From Drosophila pseudoobscura (taxonomy: Eukaryota > Arthropoda > Insecta > Diptera > Drosophilidae), in the NCBI RefSeq assembly GCF_009870125.1, contig NC_046683.1, positions 10,354,001-10,418,000 on the forward strand: a DNA stretch of 64,000 bases, in the 5' to 3' direction. Shown here piece by piece: positions 57,902 through 64,000 of this stretch. The position numbers were made by a program, and so were the translations under genes. Under the pieces are notes generated by a model. The model ran no database searches, was not told the origin of the DNA, and was given only the letters and a program-made list of their open reading frames with translations. Every line of letters begins with the position of its first letter. The first letter of the stretch is position 1.

Positions 57902-60900
57902 ATGAACCCCGCCGCCATTGAGAAGCAGCAGCTTTTGAACTGGATGGACGGGCAAGGAATTGCGCACTCGAGCAATGCAACTTTGCGGCAGCTGCAGAAA
58001 CTCGCGTACGAGAATGGTTATGTCCCTGATCGTCCAACCAGCCCTGTAGTTCCGACCAAATTGAATGCTTCAGCCGACAACGACTCTGACATTCCGGCCG
58101 ACCCTAATTTGGAAAACGACGCCGACACGCTGACGCCGGTGGTCGGCAAGGCACGCATACCAGAAGAAGAAGAGTTAGATGCCGCCATTAGAATATTACA
58201 AAAAAGGGCTTTGCTCACAAAACTAATGGCGGAGAGCAGCAGCGTCAAAGAAGTGATCCGTGCAATGGTCCCATTCTCGAATCCGAGGGACCAAGACGCT
58301 GGATTGTGGATTATGAAATTAGAGCGTGCTTGTTCTGCTGTTGATGAAAGTGACGCCTACAAGCTACGATGCGCACGCTTATTAATGGCACCAAATTCAG
58401 AGGCAGACACATTTATGCGGCTTGACACTTCAGAAAATTATGATCAATTTAAAACCAACTTTCTGAAAACATTTGACAAGGCATGTTCGACAACCGAATT
58501 AGTGATGCAACTTCAGAAAACTTTCTACATTCCGGCAAAAACATCCGTTATGGGGTACATTTTGCAGATGCAAGAGTTGGCGTTGCGTGCAAGTGTATGT
58601 GAGATTGAAGCAGTCCACTTTATCATCGACGGTTTCCGTGACACGTCGCCAGCCATTGCCTTGCTGTATGGAGCGAAGACCTTCAATGAGCTTAAGGAAT
58701 TATCTCATCGATATGCAGACTTAAGAGCAAAAAACAAACCAAAGTGGAACTCATCGACCATCTCTTCAGCTTCAACTTCAGCTTCAACTTCAGCTTCAGC
58801 ACAATCTTCATTAACATCGAATGGTGAGATGCGATGCTACAATTGTTCGTTGTTTGGACACTACGCTTCAGATTGCAAGGCTCCCAAACGTGCGAAGGGG
58901 TCCTGCTTCCGTTGCGGCTCTCTCAGCCACACTATAAAGACGTGTCCGGAGCAAAAGTACACCAAATCAGCAATGGAACCGAAAACTCCCAGAGATGAAG
59001 ACAGCGACGAATACCCATTTGTTCCGATATTTGACCAGGTAGGAGTATATTTTTACACTGATCCAAAACGCAAAACTTATAAAATTATTCTTTCCGCTAT
59101 GTTCGACACGGGCAGCGCCGTTAATATTGTGAGAGCTTCAACATTGCGATTCCAAAACATCAAAAAATACACTCTTTTACCATCAAACCTACGTAGCGTC
59201 AACGGCTCACATCTTTTCACTTACGGAAAAATTTACTTACACGTAACCTACCATGACATTGAAAATATGATTTTGTTTTACATTATGCCAGATGAATACA
59301 TGTCAGAAGATTTGCTATTGGGTAGACCTTTTTTGAAGAAGTATAAGTTAAAATTATCATTTTATGAACATCATAAGCCCGAGACAAATAAAATTGAAAA
59401 TTTAAGTTTCAAATTAAGTGAGAAAAAAACCATTTCGCCTAGCATAATTGTTTCCAACGATATAGCCTTAGATCAACTAACTCCCACGCATCCGGTTGAC
59501 ACTGCTAATAGTTATGAACCCCTTCAAAAATCAAAAACACCAATTAATAATTCAGAAACATTAGACCATAAATTAGACAAATTAGGGAATGAGACAGCAG
59601 GTAGCATTAAAAAAAAACCCCCGAGTAACAGTGAACTTCCGATAAGTAATGCGCTTCTAGATGTAATTGAGCAAACTTCCGATATTCAGAATATTTACAA
59701 TATAGAACAAATTGACATTGAGGATTACAATATTGATTACAAACTTAGTGAAAACTCGCGTAGTGAAATCCGAACATTAATTGAATTAAATTATTTAGAC
59801 CTGCCCAACATACCAGCCATTGAACATAAGTATGAAATGAAGATAAAAATTATGTCACAAGCCCCAATATATTCAACACCAAGAAAGCTTTCATATCATG
59901 ACAAAAGAGTAGTTGACAAACTTATTGAAGAATTGCTGACTGAAGGCCACATCAGACCGAGTGATTCCCCTTATACCTCTGCAATTGTACTGACAAAAAA
60001 AAAATCAGGTGAGAAAAGGCTGTGCGTTGATTATAGACAATTAAATAAGATAACAGTAAGGGATGGGTACCCATTGCCACTTATAAATGACTGCATAGAG
60101 AGAATGGAAGGTAATAAGTATTTCTCCCTTCTGGATCTGAAAAGTAGTTTCCACCAGGTGAAGGTGGCAGAGAATTCAATTCAATTTACATCTTTTGTGA
60201 CACCAAACGGACAATACGAATATCTTAGCATGCCATTCGGTTTGCGAAACGCATCAGCTGTCTTTCAGCGATTTGTAAACAATATATTCGGCCCATTAAT
60301 AAAACAAGGAAATGTAGTTGTATACATGGATGACATTGCAATCGGAACAAAAACTATAGAAGAACACTTTGTTGTCTTAAGTAAAGTATTACGCCTCCTA
60401 GCAGAATATAGATTAGAAATCAAGCTAAGCAAGTGTCTGTTTTGTTACACTAGTATAGAATTTCTGGGATTCACATTAAGCAAGGATGGAATTAAGCCAA
60501 ATAATGATCACATCACGACAATTAAGCACCTTCCGAAACCTACTAATTCCGCAGATATGCAAAAATGTTTAGGACTCTTCTCTTACTTCAGGAGATTCAT
60601 TCCGGGTTACTCGAAAGTTGCCAAACCATTGCAAGCTCTGACAAAAACTATAGGGAAATTTGAGTTAGATGACAAATGTGTAACAATATTTAATTATCTC
60701 TGTGAGAGACTGGCCTCAGCACCAGTTCTAGCCCTGTATAGTCCGACTAAGGAAACAGAACTGCATTGTGACGCTAGTGCCGAAGGGTTTGGAGGAATTT
60801 TATTACAAAAACAGGATGATAACAAATTTCATCCAATCTCATATTTTTCTCAAGCAACAACGCCAGCAGAAAGTAGGTATCATAGTTATGAATTAGAAAC

Positions 60901-62458
60901 TCTAGCCATAATCTACTCATTGAATAAATTTAAGATTTACCTTGAAGGAATACCGTTCCGAATAATAACCGATTGTAATGCCCTTACTCTAACCTTATGT
61001 AAGAAAACTGTAAATTCAAAAATTGCTAGATGGGCCCTTGAACTTGAAAATTATGACTACACAGTGAATCATCGAAGTGGTAAAAACATGCCCCATGTCG
61101 ATGGCTTAAGTAGATACCCCACAATAAGTCCAGAATTCAGTTACGAACCAAAAGTTTCAGTTCAGGAAAACAATAATAAGGATAGAATAGTTTCAGTTAT
61201 AGATATAGATGACATCAATTTTCAGCTTCAGGTCACGCAAAATAGAGATAGCACTATAATTCAGTTAAAGGATAAGCTAGAAAGAGAACCAGTAAAAAAT
61301 TTCGTATTGGAAGATGGTATTGTTTATAGAAAATATGCTGATTTCGAATTGCTTTACGTCCCGTCAGAAATGGAAAATAATTTAATAAGAACTGTTCACG
61401 AAAAATTGTGCCATTTGGGAGTTGAAAAATGTGTAACCGAAATTAAGAAACATTATTGGTTTCCGAATATGACCGCAAAAGTTGATAGTTTTATAAAAAA
61501 TTGCATTAAGTGTATTACATTTAGCCTTCCGTCCCATTCCAACAATCGCTCATTACATAGTATACCGAAAAGACCAATTCCATTCGACACATTGCATATT
61601 GACCATTTCGGACCTCTCCCCTCAGTCATTAATAAAAAGAAACACATATTGGTAGTCATTGATGGGTTCACAAAGTTTGTCAAATTGTATTCTGCAAACA
61701 CAACTAGTACTAAGGAAGTTTGCGCATGCTTAACGAAATATTTTGAAAATTACAGCAGACCTAGGAGAATTGTCAGTGATAGGGGCTCATGTTTCACATC
61801 GTTGGAATTCAGCGAGTTCATGCTAAGTAACAACATTGAACATGTTAGAGCAGCAACTGCCTCACCACAGGCAAATGGGCAAGTGGAGAGGGTAAATAGA
61901 ACAATGAAAAGTATGTTAGCAAAGATAACTGAACCATTGCAACATTCAGATTGGTGTAAACTACTCACAAAAGCGGAATATGCAATAAACAATTCAAAAC
62001 ATTCGGTTACTGGGGAAATACCATCGGTGGTACTATTCGGTGTTCAGCAAAGAGGCTGTGATATTGACGCTTTAACGGAATTTCTAGAAGACAAAAATAA
62101 TCCAAAACCAAATAGAGACTTAATAGCAATTCGGAAAGGAGTATTAGATAAGATAACTGAAAACCAAACTAAGATAAAACACTATTATGATAAAAATATT
62201 AGAAAACATATAGAATTTAAAGAAGGAGACTTTGTTCTCGTACGAAACGTTGACACTACGATAGGTACAAATAAGAAATTTATACCAAAATTTAAAGGAC
62301 CATACATTATCAAAAAAAATTTACCAAATGATCGATATGTTATAACTGACATTGATAATTGTCAAGTATCTCAGATTCCGTACGACGGTGTAATAGAAGC
62401 CTGTCGACTTCGGAAATATGTAAATTGGCGTGATCAGTGTAGAACTATCTCTTACTAA
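57902..62458 (+). CDS. retrotransposon Gag-Pol polyprotein (1518 aa)
   Basis: The ATG at 57902 (MNPAAIEKQQLL) is the first sensible Gag start; the frame is open back into the LTR but that part is unlikely to be Gag. Order, in residues from 57902: Gag capsid (to ~290); two CCHC zinc knuckles (CYNCSLFGHYASDC ~310, CFRCGSLSHTIKTC ~334); aspartic protease (FDTGSAVNIV ~400); reverse transcriptase (LCVDYRQLNK, FGLRNASAVFQRF, YMDD ~806); RNase H (HCDASAEGFGG ~955); integrase HHCC (HEKLCHLG ... CIKC ~1165-1205) and catalytic DDE (LHIDHFG ~1232, VSDRGSCF ~1292, ANGQVERVNR ~1326). Pol order RT-RH-IN is that of Ty3/gypsy. Gag and Pol are in one frame with no stop or shift between them. All catalytic residues are present. 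Confidence 0.96.
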   Translation: MNPAAIEKQQLLNWMDGQGIAHSSNATLRQLQKLAYENGYVPDRPTSPVVPTKLNASADNDSDIPADPNLENDADTLTPVVGKARIPEEEELDAAIRILQKRALLTKLMAESSSVKEVIRAMVPFSNPRDQDAGLWIMKLERACSAVDESDAYKLRCARLLMAPNSEADTFMRLDTSENYDQFKTNFLKTFDKACSTTELVMQLQKTFYIPAKTSVMGYILQMQELALRASVCEIEAVHFIIDGFRDTSPAIALLYGAKTFNELKELSHRYADLRAKNKPKWNSSTISSASTSASTSASAQSSLTSNGEMRCYNCSLFGHYASDCKAPKRAKGSCFRCGSLSHTIKTCPEQKYTKSAMEPKTPRDEDSDEYPFVPIFDQVGVYFYTDPKRKTYKIILSAMFDTGSAVNIVRASTLRFQNIKKYTLLPSNLRSVNGSHLFTYGKIYLHVTYHDIENMILFYIMPDEYMSEDLLLGRPFLKKYKLKLSFYEHHKPETNKIENLSFKLSEKKTISPSIIVSNDIALDQLTPTHPVDTANSYEPLQKSKTPINNSETLDHKLDKLGNETAGSIKKKPPSNSELPISNALLDVIEQTSDIQNIYNIEQIDIEDYNIDYKLSENSRSEIRTLIELNYLDLPNIPAIEHKYEMKIKIMSQAPIYSTPRKLSYHDKRVVDKLIEELLTEGHIRPSDSPYTSAIVLTKKKSGEKRLCVDYRQLNKITVRDGYPLPLINDCIERMEGNKYFSLLDLKSSFHQVKVAENSIQFTSFVTPNGQYEYLSMPFGLRNASAVFQRFVNNIFGPLIKQGNVVVYMDDIAIGTKTIEEHFVVLSKVLRLLAEYRLEIKLSKCLFCYTSIEFLGFTLSKDGIKPNNDHITTIKHLPKPTNSADMQKCLGLFSYFRRFIPGYSKVAKPLQALTKTIGKFELDDKCVTIFNYLCERLASAPVLALYSPTKETELHCDASAEGFGGILLQKQDDNKFHPISYFSQATTPAESRYHSYELETLAIIYSLNKFKIYLEGIPFRIITDCNALTLTLCKKTVNSKIARWALELENYDYTVNHRSGKNMPHVDGLSRYPTISPEFSYEPKVSVQENNNKDRIVSVIDIDDINFQLQVTQNRDSTIIQLKDKLEREPVKNFVLEDGIVYRKYADFELLYVPSEMENNLIRTVHEKLCHLGVEKCVTEIKKHYWFPNMTAKVDSFIKNCIKCITFSLPSHSNNRSLHSIPKRPIPFDTLHIDHFGPLPSVINKKKHILVVIDGFTKFVKLYSANTTSTKEVCACLTKYFENYSRPRRIVSDRGSCFTSLEFSEFMLSNNIEHVRAATASPQANGQVERVNRTMKSMLAKITEPLQHSDWCKLLTKAEYAINNSKHSVTGEIPSVVLFGVQQRGCDIDALTEFLEDKNNPKPNRDLIAIRKGVLDKITENQTKIKHYYDKNIRKHIEFKEGDFVLVRNVDTTIGTNKKFIPKFKGPYIIKKNLPNDRYVITDIDNCQVSQIPYDGVIEACRLRKYVNWRDQCRTISY

Positions 62459-62509
62459 TCTGTATTTTATAATTTTAGCCTAGTAGAAAATAAAAGTAAC
62501 CAATTGTAA

Positions 62510-62545
62510 GGATCGAGGGCGATCCATCTGTCAGGATGGCCGAGC
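62510..62545 (+). other. hairpin and tRNA-Leu-like segment abutting the 3' LTR
   Basis: GGATCG/CGATCC (62510-62525, AGGG loop) is followed by GTCAGGATGGCCGAGC (62530-62545), which equals the first 16 nt of metazoan tRNA-Leu as I recall it and touches the LTR directly. No classical polypurine tract lies at the usual place. Confidence 0.6.
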
Positions 62546-62768
62546 TGTAAGGCAACACCATATTAGCCCTAAGGCAACCCCATATTAACCCTAACCAACC
62601 CCATATTAGCCCTTACCGATATTAACCCCGATCCCGATAGGTTTTATGCGATAAGTTTTATGCGATAGTTTTGATGCGATATACGACGGCGATAAGTCGC
62701 GGGCAATTAATTCGGATCGACAAGAAAAATAAAGAAGAGAATAAAAGTAAAATAAGAACCGCGCCACA
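62546..62768 (+). repeat. 3' LTR
   Basis: Reads base for base like the 5' LTR and is followed by the ACGT target duplication. Confidence 0.95.
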
Positions 62769-62772
62769 ACGT

Positions 62773-64000
62773 CAAATAATTTACTCTGTTTTTAAGATTT
62801 AAATAGAATGTTGGCACAACGGCTTGTATGGTCTGCCGGCATGCAACCCTGCAGACCTACCGGCAAACAGTGATGCGCACCTCTCTGAAACCCGAAATCG
62901 ATTACCGATACCTTGTAAAAAACAACCAAATCTCCGTATTAATTCCAATATTTTATCAGCCAATTCGTGTTCTTTGCGTGAGTACCATTTTTCTGGCCCT
63001 CCTAGAGCCAACCAAAGATATATCTACCCGGATCGACTACTCAAACACGGGCATCACTGTTGCCAGACGCGGCCTGCCAGATGTCGTCTGCCAGACGCCG
63101 CCCAGTTCTGACCAATAGCAGGCCGGCCCGACAACGTTATCGGAATTTTCGGGGCTCGTGCGGCTTCACAAACTCAGTGCACGTCACTTTAACAATAATA
63201 TTCGAACAGTCAACGAGCTGAGTTCTGGCTTTTGTACCGGAAAGAAGTGTTTCAATCAGTAAAACAAGGCGAACACGACGAGTGCGCTTAGCGGTAAACA
63301 CAAAACCTCACACAAATCCCACATACATAAATGCAATTTTTTTGCGGCAAATTACAATCTAGGAAATAAATCAGTTCTGTAAATCGGTCGGTGCCGTTTT
63401 TTTTTTGCCGTGTTGAATATACATACTTATATGTATATTTATTTTTTGTTCGTTCTGAAGTGGTAAGACGCGGCGTGCTAAATTCTTATTGCGTGCAAAA
63501 TTGCTGGAAAAAGGAACTTTGCCATATATCCCACGCGCACACACAACACATGCACACAGAGCAGAGCCATCCCATGCAGTAGGCCAACCAAAAATTTTGG
63601 GGTTTTTTCTGTCAAATTTTATACGTTTGGTCAATAGCATTATTTTACAAAAAAGTAGGTTTGATTTTCCGGTAACAGTTGTTCAATTTGTGTGATAAAA
63701 TAATACAAAACGGAAGGCAGCCAAGTTCTACTGTAATTATTGTTAGTCAAAAAGATCGCGCGCGCAATTGCAATAAATTGCAAATAATAATTCAGGTAAG
63801 TGCTAAATTCTGCCCAAAAGGCAAGTGAATGTGTGAGTGTGTGAGAATGTTCTCAGGTCTTGGTCGGTGGGTGGTGGGCTGAGGGATTGTGCAATGTACG
63901 TGTATAATTATTGGGAACGCTGTATCGGGGCACTGCATTGTGTAGCCGACAAAAAAAGCACGCCGAATTCCCATAGTGCGCTGCGATGCGATGCGGCTTT
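62773..64000 (+). other. probable promoter and non-coding first exon of a plus-strand gene
   Basis: No coding frame is convincing. A strong donor (TTCAG|GTAAGTGC) lies at 63795/63796 after AT-rich leader-like sequence. This suggests a 5' UTR exon of a gene continuing beyond the window, which is inference. Confidence 0.35.

Larger units (their letters stand above)
57599..62772 (+). mobile_element. complete Ty3/gypsy LTR retrotransposon (mdg3/blastopia-like, tentative)
   Basis: Element 57603-62768 (5166 bp) with LTRs at 57603-57825 and 62546-62768 (223 bp each, TG...CA) that read as identical. ACGT flanks both sides (57599-57602, 62769-62772) as a 4-bp target duplication. The PBS region (57829-57841, TCAGAAGTGGGAT) complements the 3' part of tRNA-Leu, offset from its end. 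One open frame encodes Gag-Pol; there is no env frame. Identical LTRs and an unbroken frame point to a recent, possibly still competent insertion. The clade assignment (short LTRs, single frame, shifted tRNA-Leu PBS) is from memory. Confidence 0.95.

Noticed and set aside
1-64000. tRNA, rRNA, CRISPR arrays
   Set aside because: No complete tRNA cloverleaf, rRNA or CRISPR-like spaced repeat was seen; the tRNA-Leu-like piece at 62530 is only a fragment, and CRISPR is not expected in a fly nuclear genome.

Overview
The window is nuclear DNA of a Drosophila-type fly. The genes have short introns (about 60-75 nt) with GTRAGT donors and pyrimidine-CAG acceptors. Intergenic DNA is rich in CA/TG and hexamer microsatellites, and TATCGATA (DRE) boxes lie upstream of genes. 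Three genes are recognisable fly orthologues: Axs (anoctamin), X11L (Mint/X11 adaptor) and Pp2C1 (PPM1D-like phosphatase). From memory all three are X-linked in D. melanogaster, which would make this Muller element A, but the species cannot be fixed by reading alone.

Layout. 0-8.9 kb: a possible terminal exon at the left edge, a small three-exon single-pass membrane protein gene on the minus strand (1698-2545), about 5.5 kb of non-coding DNA, and a single-exon Ala/Thr-rich protein on minus (8343-8876). 9.4-12.7 kb: a MARVEL-type four-helix membrane protein (plus) convergent with Axs (minus), stops 225 bp apart. 12.7-27.8 kb: about 15 kb with no convincing gene, holding one copy of a dispersed repeat (family R), G/C homopolymers and a recent A-B-A'...B' segmental duplication (17.95-23.6 kb). 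28-31.7 kb: an unrecognised 374-aa protein (plus) convergent with an LRR-like protein (minus). 34.6-36.2 kb: a type I membrane protein with a Ser/Thr-rich ectodomain. 39.2-44.3 kb: X11L in nine coding exons. 46.4-48.3 kb: a perfect 356-bp inverted repeat round a 791-bp spacer that has a smaller hairpin inside it. 49.75-55.24 kb: Pp2C1 (minus, three coding exons). 57.6-62.77 kb: an intact Ty3/gypsy LTR retrotransposon with identical LTRs and an ACGT target duplication. 62.8-64 kb: probable promoter and non-coding first exon of a further plus-strand gene.

The host genes do not form a pathway. They are separate units with signalling, membrane or neuronal roles. The most unusual items are the long perfect hairpin, a 16-nt stretch that looks like the 5' end of tRNA-Leu abutting the retrotransposon's 3' LTR (its primer-binding site also looks like tRNA-Leu), the dispersed repeat with terminal GGTATA-type motifs, and the nested segmental duplication. 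Exon coordinates were worked out by hand from splice signals and reading frame; no alignment or database search was run.
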